Source: Homoserinibacter gongjuensis (GTDB taxonomy: Bacteria > Actinomycetota > Actinomycetes > Actinomycetales > Microbacteriaceae). From it: a stretch of DNA of 64,000 bases. The DNA lies in assembly GCF_030161875.1 (NCBI RefSeq), contig NZ_BSVA01000001.1, positions 310,001 to 374,000 on the forward strand. Reading direction: 5' to 3'. The notes beneath the pieces were generated by a model. It was not told the DNA's origin, did no database searches, and saw only the letters and a list, made by a program, of their open reading frames with translations. The position numbers were made by a program, and so were the translations under genes. Of this stretch, positions 31,327-39,489 are shown piece by piece; the stretch's first letter is position 1; the number at the start of each line of letters is the position of its first letter.

Positions 31327-32246
31327 TTCGCGAGCCTCACTCTCGGGTCGAGGTAGCCGTACACGAGGTCGACCACCAGGTTCACGACGACGAACGCGGC
31401 GGCGATGAGCATGACGCAGGCCTGCACGAGCGCGTAGTCGCGGGTCAGGATCGAGCCGACGAGCAGCTTGCCGATGCCCGGGAAGCTGAAGACCGTCTCG
31501 GTGATGACCGCGCCGCCGAGCAGCGTGCCGAACTCGAGGCCGACGACAGTGATGACCGGGATGAGCGCGTTGCGCGTGGCGTGGATGAAGATCACGATGC
31601 GCTCGGAGAGACCCTTCGCGCGGGCGGTCGTGATGTACCCCTCTCCGACGACCTCGAGCAGTCCGCTGCGCGTCATACGGGTGAGGATCGCGATGAACGG
31701 AAGAGCGACCGTGACCACCGGCAGCACGAGGGCGGCGGGGCTGCTGAAGCCCGTGCTGGGCAGCAGCTTGAGCATCTGCGAGAACACCAGCATGAGCACG
31801 ACACCGACCCAGAAGCCGGGGAGCGACTGCGTGAGCAGACTCGCCGTCGTGACGATGCGGTCGGTCGGGCGGTTCACGCGCAGCGCGGCGAGCAGCCCGA
31901 GCGGGAAGCTCACGACGACGGCGAGCATGCACGCGAGCACCGCGAGCAACGCCGTGTTCGGGAGCGCCTGCCCGACGAGCGTCATGACCGGAACGCCCTG
32001 CGTGTAGGAGTTCCCGAAGTCACCGGTCACGGCGCCTGCCAGATAGGCGAAGTACTGGACGATGAGCGGTTGGTCCAACCCCATCCGCTTGCGCAACTCG
32101 GCGAGCTGCTCCGGCGTCGCGTCCATCCCGGCGATGAGCAGCGCCGGGTCGGCCGGCACGAGTCGCACGATGATGAAGACGACCGTCACTACGCCCCAGA
32201 GCACGAAGACGGCGAGCAGCACCCGCCGGATCGTGTATCCGAGCAT
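31323..32246 (-). CDS. ABC transporter permease (DppB/OppB-like), first gene of the operon
   Basis: The ATG at 32246 (MLGYTIRRVLLAVFVLWG) is chosen over in-frame starts at 32258 and 32312 because GGAGGT lies six bases upstream. The 307-residue protein has six membrane helices and the EAA loop GYITTARAKGLSERIVIFIHATRNALIP. It leads the minus-strand operon that runs through two ATPases, two phosphoester hydrolases, the binding protein, the DUF6772-like, FAD oxidoreductase and beta-rich genes to the mannitol-dehydrogenase-like gene at 21339. A LacI-type operator copy lies ~63 bases upstream of the start. Confidence 0.93.
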   Translation of the reverse strand: MLGYTIRRVLLAVFVLWGVVTVVFIIVRLVPADPALLIAGMDATPEQLAELRKRMGLDQPLIVQYFAYLAGAVTGDFGNSYTQGVPVMTLVGQALPNTALLAVLACMLAVVVSFPLGLLAALRVNRPTDRIVTTASLLTQSLPGFWVGVVLMLVFSQMLKLLPSTGFSSPAALVLPVVTVALPFIAILTRMTRSGLLEVVGEGYITTARAKGLSERIVIFIHATRNALIPVITVVGLEFGTLLGGAVITETVFSFPGIGKLLVGSILTRDYALVQACVMLIAAAFVVVNLVVDLVYGYLDPRVRLAK

Positions 32247-32308
32247 CTCTACCTCCATGGGATCAGCTTCGATCCCTGGTTCGGGTTTCGGGTTCGTCGA
32301 TGAGACCC

Positions 32309-32323
32309 GCAACGTTATCGCTA
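32309..32323 (+). promoter_or_regulatory. LacI-type operator, copy 1 (permease side)
   Basis: GCAACGTTATCGCTA, with the central AACGTT common in LacI-family sites. Its near-identical inverse copy is at 32447-32461. It is about 63 bases before the permease start, placing it in the promoter region of the minus-strand operon. The likely ligand-responsive repressor is the LacI protein at 33841-34896. Confidence 0.65.
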
Positions 32324-32429
32324 ATGAACCTTCCCTATCGTCGCCCGAATGTCAACCCAGGGAAGTTCCCTCGATTTGACCGGGGTTTTTGATCCCGACT
32401 CCTACCGATTGCTCTCGCAACTTTCGCCT

Positions 32430-32461
32430 TTGACACCCGGTAGAGATAACGCTAACGTTGC
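32430..32461 (+). promoter_or_regulatory. Promoter with overlapping LacI-type operator, copy 2
   Basis: TTGACA (32430-32435), 17-base spacer, TAACGT (32453-32458) make a plausible housekeeping promoter for the plus-strand DUF6772-like operon. The inverse operator copy TAACGCTAACGTTGC (32447-32461) covers the -10 element, the usual arrangement for repression by blocking polymerase. Confidence 0.65.
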
Positions 32462-32517
32462 GCTCACCTACGCCCGCCACTGATCGGCGGGCCTCAACGA
32501 CGGCTAAGGAGTCATAG

Positions 32518-33483
32518 GTGACGAGCCCCGATGTCGCGAGTACCGCAGCAGGTCTGCGCGACGCGATCCGCAGCAGCGATCTGCGCCTGTCGAAGTTCAA
32601 TCCGCTCGCGCGGATCCTGACCTTCGACGATTTCAACCACGGAGCCCATGGCTGGGTCGAGCTGGGCGGCAACTACAACGGCCGCGGCGATCTCGACTCG
32701 ATGGACGAGCACTTCCGCGACTTCCGCCCGCCGCAGCTCTCGAACCAGAACTTCTTCGACGTGGGCACCCACGGCGGCATGACCGGTACCTACTCGCTCA
32801 AGCTCGCGACGCGGAAGGCGGCCGGACACACCGCCACCGCCATCCGCCGGCTCACCATGAGCGGTCGCGGGCTCCTGCAGATCGAGGCCTATCTCGCCTG
32901 GAAGGTCGAGGCCAACCTCACCGGCGGCGACGAGGTCAACAGCTACGGCGACATCAGTTGGGATGCGAACTCGCACCCCACCGAAGCGCAGTTCGGCGCG
33001 TTCACGGTCGCGACCGACCTCGACCACGACGGCATCCGGTACCACAACGTCATGCGGTTCCAGAACGCCGACGAGGACGGCAAGATCATCCAGAAGTGGA
33101 TGTACCCCACCGTGGCCGAACCGACCCCGCACGAGCGCTTCGAAGGAAAGCACGACTACGGTCGCTACACCGACTTCACAGCTCCCAACCCCGACGACTG
33201 GCGCTACCTCAACGACGAGCGTCAGGAGGCCTGCTACAACGAGGTGCCGACCAAGGTCAACTGGCACTACCTGCGGTTCCTGATCGACACCACGACACGC
33301 TCGAACGTCGAGTTGCAGTTCAACAACGACGTGTACGACCTGCGCGATGTGCCGGTGCCGCCGTATGCCGAGAAGTACGAGTCGCTCGAGAGCCTGCTCA
33401 ACTTCTACTTCTCGGTGCGCACTCTCGGTCCGTACCGCAACTTCCTCTTCCTCGACTCCGTCGTCATCTCGGCAGATTGGTGA
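32518..33483 (+). CDS. DUF6772-like protein, copy 2
   Basis: GTG at 32518 (MTSPDVASTAAGLRDAIR), with AAGGAG upstream; 321 residues. It is a paralogue of 24503-25432 and shares FNPLARI-L-T-FDDF, THGGMTGTYSLKL, YNEVPTKVNWHYLR and the closing LFLDSVV. It is the first gene of the plus-strand operon with the small beta-rich protein and the LacI regulator, so the repressor controls this copy directly. The two copies differ mainly in the middle, which suggests related but distinct ligands. Function unknown. Confidence 0.83.
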   Translation: MTSPDVASTAAGLRDAIRSSDLRLSKFNPLARILTFDDFNHGAHGWVELGGNYNGRGDLDSMDEHFRDFRPPQLSNQNFFDVGTHGGMTGTYSLKLATRKAAGHTATAIRRLTMSGRGLLQIEAYLAWKVEANLTGGDEVNSYGDISWDANSHPTEAQFGAFTVATDLDHDGIRYHNVMRFQNADEDGKIIQKWMYPTVAEPTPHERFEGKHDYGRYTDFTAPNPDDWRYLNDERQEACYNEVPTKVNWHYLRFLIDTTTRSNVELQFNNDVYDLRDVPVPPYAEKYESLESLLNFYFSVRTLGPYRNFLFLDSVVISADW

Positions 33484-33492
33484 ACTAAGAAC

Positions 33493-33828
33493 ATGCGTCA
33501 GTCGCAGAGCGCCGTGCTGGAGCGCGGCGTCGACCTCGAGAAGGTCCATGAGACCGAACCGTTCGAGACCGCGTGGGCGGGTGAGGCCCGGTGGTACGTG
33601 CAGTTCCTGCGTCCCGCCCCGGGCAGCCAGGTCGAGTTCCGCGTGCAGATCTCGCCCGACGGACTCAACTGGATCGACCACGAGAGCATTGCTCCGCTAG
33701 CATCCGAGGCGGTCGGGCTGTTGTCGATCCCCGTCGTCAACTTCGGCCACTGGCTCCGTCTCCGGAGCGAGCAGAAGTCAGGCGACGAGGCCCCGATGCT
33801 GCGCATCTACCTCGAGCTCAAGGAGTAG
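33493..33828 (+). CDS. Small beta-rich protein of the catabolic locus (DUF6385-like), copy 2
   Basis: A 111-residue protein (MRQSQSAVLERGVDLEKVHE) nine bases after the DUF6772-like gene. It shares with 22790-23116 the motifs VQISPDGLNWI and IPVVNFGHWLRL and the closing YLELK. There is no signal peptide, so it is presumably cytoplasmic. Strict pairing with DUF6772-like genes in both cassettes suggests a heteromeric complex or a shared substrate-binding role. Confidence 0.82.
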   Translation: MRQSQSAVLERGVDLEKVHETEPFETAWAGEARWYVQFLRPAPGSQVEFRVQISPDGLNWIDHESIAPLASEAVGLLSIPVVNFGHWLRLRSEQKSGDEAPMLRIYLELKE

Positions 33829-33840
33829 ACGGAGCCTCTC

Positions 33841-34896
33841 ATGGTGCGCAAGACGGATGGCCCGCGGCGTCGAACGCTGCAGGACGTGGCCGATGCTCTC
33901 GGCCTCACGGCCAATACCGTCTCGCGCGCCCTCAACGACAAGCCCGGCGTGAGCGCCGCGACGCGCGCGCTCATCAAGGCCGAAGCCGAGCGGATCGGGT
34001 ATGTGCCGAACGTGCATGCCCGATCCCTCGTGCTCGGCTCCCGCAAGACCATCGGCGTGATCCTGACCGACCTCGCGAACCCGTTCTTCAACGACCTCGT
34101 GAGCGAGGTCGAGGAGCTCGCGATCAACTCCGGCTACACCCTGCTGTTGCTGTTGTCGGATGAGGATCCGGAACGCGAGCAGGTGGCCGTCGAGACGGCC
34201 CTGCGCTCGGGTGTCGACGGCATCCTCGGCGTTCCCGTGCAGGGCAGATCGAACCCGTGGGAGGCCGTCACCCGCGCCGGAGTGCCGCTCGTGCTCATGG
34301 CGCGCGAGCTGCCCGAGCTCGGCGTCGACCTCTACTCCAACGACAACGAGGCCGGTCGCCGACTGACCGTCGAGGCGGTCATCGACCGCGGCGCACGCGA
34401 CATCGTGCTCGTCGAGGAGGACCTGCGCATCTCGACGGTGACGCATCGTGTCGACAGTTTCCACCGCGCGCTCGAGGCGCACGGCATCCCCTTCGACTCG
34501 AGCCGGATGGCGCTCGTGCCGTCACGACGCACCGCCCGCGGCGCGTCGCTGTGGCGCGGTGAAGACGCCTACCGCGTGATCAGCGACCTGCTGGACACGG
34601 GACGCGTTCCCGACGCGTTCCTCGTCGGGAACGACTACTTCGCGCTCGGACTGTACGCGGCGCTGCGGGAACGCGGACTGCGCGTGCCCGACGACGTGCT
34701 CGTGATCGGCTGGGGCGACTACCCCTTCTCACGCTTCCTCGACCCGCCCCTCTCGACCCTGCGGCTGCCCGCGCTCGATGTCGCCCGCCGTGCCACGAGC
34801 CGCCTGCTCGCTCTCATCGACGGCACCGCCGAACCCGGACCGGTGACCGAGTACTTCGCGCCGGAGCTCGTGCTCCGCGCATCCACCCATCGCTGA
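33841..34896 (+). CDS. LacI-family transcriptional repressor
   Basis: 351 residues: HTH TLQDVADALGLTANTVSRALN (residues 13-33), hinge helix VPNVHARSLVLGSRKTIGV, then a periplasmic-binding-like sensor domain (IGVILTDLANPFFNDLVSEV ... GWGDYPFSRFLDPPLSTLRLP). It is the third gene of the plus-strand operon, 12 bases after the beta-rich gene, and probably represses both divergent operons through the paired AACGTT-centred sites at 32309-32323 and 32447-32461. The inducer is likely the imported substrate or an early intermediate. Confidence 0.93.
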   Translation: MVRKTDGPRRRTLQDVADALGLTANTVSRALNDKPGVSAATRALIKAEAERIGYVPNVHARSLVLGSRKTIGVILTDLANPFFNDLVSEVEELAINSGYTLLLLLSDEDPEREQVAVETALRSGVDGILGVPVQGRSNPWEAVTRAGVPLVLMARELPELGVDLYSNDNEAGRRLTVEAVIDRGARDIVLVEEDLRISTVTHRVDSFHRALEAHGIPFDSSRMALVPSRRTARGASLWRGEDAYRVISDLLDTGRVPDAFLVGNDYFALGLYAALRERGLRVPDDVLVIGWGDYPFSRFLDPPLSTLRLPALDVARRATSRLLALIDGTAEPGPVTEYFAPELVLRASTHR

Positions 34897-34909
34897 AAGG
34901 CACCTGATC

Positions 34910-35922
34910 ATGTCCAACCACGCCGCCGTGATGCCGGAGCTCGGCCGCATCGAGATCCAGAGCGTCGACGAGCCCACCCCGGTCCGCGCGAGGCCGTCGT
35001 GCAGATCGAGGCGGTGGGGGTGTGCGGTTCTGACACCGCCTACTTCACCGTCGGGCGCATCGGCGACTGGATCGTCGACGGCCCGATCATCCTCGGGCAC
35101 GAGTGCGCAGGTAAGGTCATCGCGGTCGGATCCGACGTGACCCAGGTGGCGGTCGGCGACCGTGTCGCGATCGAGCCCGGAACGCCGTGCCGCGACTGTC
35201 GCGACTGCATGGCGGGCCGCTACCACCTCTGCCCCGACCTGGTGTTCTTCGCGACGCCGCCCTACGACGGCTCCCTCGTGCAGCGCATGGCGATCGATGA
35301 GCGCCAGCTGTTCCGGATGCCCGACTCGATGTCGTACGAGGAGGGCGCGCTGTGCGAGCCGCTCTCGGTCGGCATCTGGGCGTGCCGGCGAGCGGGCTTG
35401 GAGCCCGGCGACCGCGTGCTCGTCACGGGCGCCGGCCCGGTGGGTCTGCTCGCGGCGCAAGCGGCGCGCGCCTTCGGAGCCAACTCGGTGACGGTCACCG
35501 ACATCGCCGACTTCCGCCTCGACATGGCGCGTGAGCTCGGCTTCGACGTGGAGCGCGTCGGCGAGGGCACGAGCCGCGACTTCGACGTGCTGCTCGAGTG
35601 CTCGGGCGCCCCGACCGCCCTCGCCGACGGATTGTGGCGGCTGCGCACCAACGGGCGCGCCGCGATGGTGGGCATGCCCAAGCAGGATGTGGCCCTCGCC
35701 CTGTCGCGCCTCAACGTCAATGAGCTCACGATCGGCCTCGTCAACCGCTACGCGCACACCTGGCCGATCGCGATCGAGCTCATCTCGAGCGGCCGCGTCG
35801 ACGTGTCCTCGCTCGTGACGCACCGTTTCCCGCTCGATGAGACGGCGGATGCGATCATGCTCGCGCGCAACGTGCCCGACTCGGTCAAGGCGATCATCGC
35901 TCCCCAGCAGCGCTCCGCCTGA
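34910..35922 (+). CDS. Zinc-dependent polyol dehydrogenase (sorbitol/threonine dehydrogenase type)
   Basis: 337 residues after adding one C at 34977-34980 (EPTPGPREAVVQIE). Medium-chain dehydrogenase features: catalytic zinc ligands Cys in GVCGSD and His-Glu in GHECAG, structural-zinc cysteines CRDCRDCMAGRYHLC, nucleotide-binding GAGPVGLLAA, and an acidic residue in TVTDIADFR after the second strand that favours NAD over NADP. It follows LacI by 13 bases, same strand. A role oxidising a polyol or secondary alcohol is likely; the particular substrate is not determined. Confidence 0.9.
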
Positions 35923-35933
35923 CACCTGCGCGG

Positions 35934-36899
35934 TCAGGCGGACGCGTCGGCGAGGATCTCGTCGGCGACCGCCGTGCTCGTGACGATGCTCGTGATGAGC
36001 TTCCCCGCTGCGAGCGCCCGGATGACCGGGGCCCGATTGCCCGTGTAGACCACCGCGACCACCTCCGGCACGCGGCGCAGCTCGTCATACGAGATGCCGA
36101 GCACCCGCTCCGTCGCCGGCGTCGTGACCGGGGCGCCGTCACCGTCCACGACGATGCCGCAGACCTCGCCGATCGCGCCCGCGTGTGCGAGTTGCTCGCA
36201 CTCGCGCGCCGTGAGCGAGTCGTAGAGCCCGGATGCGCCCGCACTCCAGCGGCCCACCGTCACGACCGCGACGTCGAGCCGCGGGTACGCCGACATCGCC
36301 CACCTGATGGTCGGGTCCTGCCGCAGATCGCGCGCCGACGCCGCGGTCGGCGTCACGAACGGCGCGTAGAAGACGCGCGAACGACCCGAGCTCTTCGCCG
36401 CGACATCCCGCACGAGCTCCACGGGTCCGATTCCGGTGACCTCGGAGGACAGCACACCGGTGAGCTGCACCACCGTGCAGTCGCCGAGCGACTCTAGCTC
36501 CTCCCCCATCGCGATGAGGGCGAGGCTCGACGAGATGCCGACCACCGAGGCGCGTCCGGCGAGCTCGGTGACCACTCGCGCGCTCAAGCGCCCCACGGCG
36601 CGGCGCACGGCATCCGGTTCGCGGCCCACGGCATCCGCCACCACGACCGCGCGTCGCAGGCCGAGCGCTCGCCGGAGTCGCTCCGATCGCTCGGGGTCGG
36701 CGGCGCTCGGCGCGATCTCGATGTGCACGAGACCGCGGCGCTTGGCCTCCTCGAGCAGTCGCGCGACCTTGAAGCGCGAGATGCCGAACTCGCGCGCGAT
36801 GTCGAGCTTCGTGACGTCGTCGAGGTAGTAGCGGCGCAGGATCGCCTCGATCATCGCGTCGGTGTCGGATGCGATCGTCACCGTTGCCTCCTTGCGCAT
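35934..36899 (-). CDS. SorC-family (sugar-binding) transcriptional regulator
   Basis: 321 residues: an N-terminal HTH (LRRYYLDDVTKLDIAREFGISRFKVARLLEEAKRRGLV, given here in parts as YYLDDVTKLDIAREFGISR and KVARLLEEAKRRGLV) and a C-terminal SorC/DeoR-type sugar-phosphate-binding domain (VVGISSSLALIAMGEEL; VVTVGRWSAGASGLYDS; CGIVVDGDGAPV). It is divergent from the second FAD oxidoreductase; two copies of the palindrome GCTCAGATGAGC flank the gap (36902-36913, 36987-36998). SorC regulators sense phosphorylated sugars, consistent with the phosphoester theme of the locus. Confidence 0.9.
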   Translation of the reverse strand: MRKEATVTIASDTDAMIEAILRRYYLDDVTKLDIAREFGISRFKVARLLEEAKRRGLVHIEIAPSAADPERSERLRRALGLRRAVVVADAVGREPDAVRRAVGRLSARVVTELAGRASVVGISSSLALIAMGEELESLGDCTVVQLTGVLSSEVTGIGPVELVRDVAAKSSGRSRVFYAPFVTPTAASARDLRQDPTIRWAMSAYPRLDVAVVTVGRWSAGASGLYDSLTARECEQLAHAGAIGEVCGIVVDGDGAPVTTPATERVLGISYDELRRVPEVVAVVYTGNRAPVIRALAAGKLITSIVTSTAVADEILADASA

Positions 36900-36901
36900 G
36901 C

Positions 36902-36998
36902 GCTCAGATGAGCGTTCGAACCGTGTCCTCAGCCTTGAGGCTAGTAGCTAGCGAAGGGTTGGATGGAAACCGCCACTCCCGTTTCCGCTCATCTGAGC
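36902..36998. promoter_or_regulatory. Divergent control region with paired GCTCAGATGAGC sites
   Basis: GCTCAGATGAGC at 36902-36913 and its reverse complement GCTCATCTGAGC at 36987-36998, 85 bases apart. The first is immediately upstream of the SorC-type gene and the second just before the leader of the FAD oxidoreductase gene. Two separated palindromes are typical for SorC tetramers that loop DNA. The intervening sequence should hold both promoters; I cannot pick them out confidently. Confidence 0.65.
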
Positions 36999-37021
36999 TT
37001 CCTGCCCCGAGGAACCACCCC

Positions 37022-38434
37022 ATGCACGAACAGCGGACCCCGACCAGCTACTCCGAACCCGCGCGCGAGGTGCCCGTCGTCGCCGACGTCGACGTGCTCG
37101 TGGTGGGCGGTGGACCCGCCGGCGTCGGAGCCGCGATCGGGGCCGCGCGCACCGGCGCATCCGTCTTCCTCGTGGAGGAGATGGGCGCGCTGGGCGGCAT
37201 GTGGACGCAGGGGCTCGTGATCACCCTCGCGGGATACAACTCCTGGCTGCAGCCCGACCGCGTGCGGGTCGTCGACGGCGTGGGCGGCGAGTGGTTGCGC
37301 CGCGCGGCCGCGATGGGCGGTGCCGTCGACCACGACGGCTGGGTGCTCTCGACCGACCCCGAGAAGATGAAGCTCGTGGCCGACGAGCTGCTGGAGGAGG
37401 CCGGTGTCGACTTCCTGCTGCACGTGCTCGCCACCTACCCGATCGTCGAGGACGGCGCCGTCACCGGCTGCCTCATCGAGACCCGCGAGGGCCGCCAGGC
37501 GATCCGGGCCAAGGTCACGGTCGACGCGACCGGCAACGGCGACGTCATCGCGCGCTCGGGGGACGACTGGCTCAAGGGCGACACCCTGCAGCCGATGACC
37601 CTGCCCATGTACCTCTCGAATGTGCGCACCCTGCCGGGCGTCGATGCGGGCGAGCCCGCCCGCATCCGCTCCGGACCCGAGCCGGGTGACCTCGACCAGT
37701 ACGGCATGGACGACGCGGAGGCGGCGCGCCAGGACGTCGTGATCGACCGTCAGTCGATGCGGGATGCCAAGGAGCGCGGCGAGCTCCCCGTCTTCGGCGG
37801 CCCCTGGTTCGGCGGACTCGAGAAGGACGTCGTGTGGGTCAACTCGGTGCGCGTGATCGGCGACGCCACCGACAACCGGGATCTCACGCGCGCCGAGGTG
37901 CAGGGGCGGCGGGACGCCTTCGCGATCCACGCCTACCTGCGCGACAACGTCGCGGGCTTCGAGGAATCGCGGCTGCAGCAGACGGCCCCGACCATCGGCA
38001 TCCGCGAGACCCGCCGCCTCGTGGGCGTCACGACCCTCACGGGCGACGAGGTGCGCGCCGCCGCGCAGCCCGCGGACTCGATCGCCCTCGGCGCCTGGCC
38101 CATCGACGTGCACCCCGTCGACGGCCACGCCGGCTCGCACGTCATGTACGTTCCCGAGCCGTTCGGCATCCCGTATCGCGCCCTCGTGCCGGCCACGACC
38201 GACGGCCTGCTCGCCGCGGGGCGCTGCATCTCGGTGGATCGCGAGGCGCTCGGCAGCGCGCGCGTCGGCGCGACCTGTACCGCGACGGGACACGCCGCGG
38301 GCGTCGCGGCCGCCTTGAGCGCGCGCACCGGCGTGCAGCCACGTGCCGTCGACGTCGCCGAACTGCAGGCACGGTTGCGCGAGCAGGGCGCGCTGCTGAC
38401 GGCCGACGAGGTGCGGCCCCGCGACGCGCGATGA
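37022..38434 (+). CDS. FAD-dependent oxidoreductase (FAD_oxidored type), copy 2
   Basis: ATG 37022 (MHEQRTPTSYSEPAREV), preceded by GAGGAA; 470 residues and intact. FAD-binding glycines VLVVGGGPAGVGAAIGAARTG (residues ~25-45; written here as VVGGGPAGVGAAIG), a VDATGNGDVI segment and the C-terminal cofactor contact GSARVGATCTATGHAAG. It shares GELPVFGGPW and GIRETRRLVG with copy 1 at 23131-24476. Its stop overlaps the GDPD start (ATGA), so the two are co-translated under the SorC regulator. Confidence 0.88.
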   Translation: MHEQRTPTSYSEPAREVPVVADVDVLVVGGGPAGVGAAIGAARTGASVFLVEEMGALGGMWTQGLVITLAGYNSWLQPDRVRVVDGVGGEWLRRAAAMGGAVDHDGWVLSTDPEKMKLVADELLEEAGVDFLLHVLATYPIVEDGAVTGCLIETREGRQAIRAKVTVDATGNGDVIARSGDDWLKGDTLQPMTLPMYLSNVRTLPGVDAGEPARIRSGPEPGDLDQYGMDDAEAARQDVVIDRQSMRDAKERGELPVFGGPWFGGLEKDVVWVNSVRVIGDATDNRDLTRAEVQGRRDAFAIHAYLRDNVAGFEESRLQQTAPTIGIRETRRLVGVTTLTGDEVRAAAQPADSIALGAWPIDVHPVDGHAGSHVMYVPEPFGIPYRALVPATTDGLLAAGRCISVDREALGSARVGATCTATGHAAGVAAALSARTGVQPRAVDVAELQARLREQGALLTADEVRPRDAR

Positions 38435-39471
38435 CGGCTCGGCGGTTCATCGCGCACCGCGGCGTGCACCTGGGCTTCACGATCGCGGGTGAGAACTCGC
38501 TCGAGGCGGTCGCCCTCGCACGGCGGGCCGGTTTCGCGTGCATCGAGACGGATGTGCGCCTCAGCTCCGACGGCGAGCTGGTCGTCATGCACGACGAGAC
38601 CCTCAACCGCACCGCTGCGCTCGCCGACGGCACCCGCTCCCGGCCACGGTGCGGGTCGACGAGGTGCCCCTCGGTCGGCTGCGCAGCGAGTACCGGCTGA
38701 AGGCGCGTGACCCGGAGGCGCGCACCGGCATCCCGACGCTCGAGGAGTACCTGCGAGCCTGCGTCGAGGCGCACCTGCTGCCCTTCATCGAGCTCAAGCT
38801 CGACGGGCCCACCGAGCTCGTGCAGCGCGTGCTCGAGCTGGCCGACGACATCGTCGGGCGCGGCGGCTACGTCATGACCTCGAACGGCCGGGTCAACCGC
38901 ACGATCCGCCGACTCGGCATCCACGACGTGCCGCTCATGGACATCCTGTACCAGGCACCGTCGTTCGCGGATGTCGCGGCGCTCGGCGAGGTCACGGTCG
39001 CCATCAGCGCCACCCGCTACGCCCGCGCCGAGCACCTCGGCTTCGTCGACCGGGCCCGCGGAGCCGGGCTCGCGACCGAGCTGCACGCCGACGACGTCGA
39101 GAGCTTCACGATCGCCGAGGACCATGGCGTCGACCTCATCTCGACCGATGTGCTCGCGCCCGACCTCGCGCCCGGAGCGCCCGTGCTGCTGTCGGTCGAC
39201 GCGGGTGACGACGCCATCGTTCGCTCCCCGACGGCGCGCGGCTCGCGCTGCGCACTCCCCGCGGCTCGCCTTCGGCGGCATGTTCCTCGAGATCGAGCTC
39301 GAGGGCGGATGCGAGGTGCGGCTCGGGCCGCAGCGGTTCCGGCTCGCGAGTGCCGAGCCGCGGCGGTTCCGGCACCAGGTTCTCGTGTTCGACGCGACGG
39401 CGGAGGCGACCGTGACGACCGAGCCCGGCAGCCGCATCCGCTCGCTGCGCCTCACGGTCGCCGAGTACTGA
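38431..39471 (+). CDS. Glycerophosphodiester phosphodiesterase-family protein
   Basis: 347 residues after adding one C at 38633-38635, 39226-39229 and 39257-39260. The GDPD catalytic set is present at the start: His9-Arg10 (AHRG), Glu in GENSLEA, Glu/Asp in CIETDVRLSSDGELVVMHD and the second His. The family cleaves glycerophosphodiesters to glycerol-3-phosphate and an alcohol, though some members act on other diesters or on methyl-phosphonates. No signal peptide, so it acts in the cytoplasm. The last ~75 residues (LAFGGMFLEIELEGGCEVRL) form an additional beta domain not usual in GDPD. Confidence 0.85.
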
Positions 39472-39489
39472 GCGGCCGCGTCGTCGGCG

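Noticed and set aside
21339..32246. A dedicated dipeptide or nickel transporter
   Set aside because: The importer family fits, but the surrounding dehydrogenases, phosphoester hydrolases and sugar-type regulators make a peptide or nickel substrate unlikely.
32325..32355. Housekeeping promoter for the permease operon starting from TTGACA at 32355-32350 (minus strand)
   Set aside because: No acceptable -10 element lies 16-19 bases downstream; only the operator copy is supportable there.
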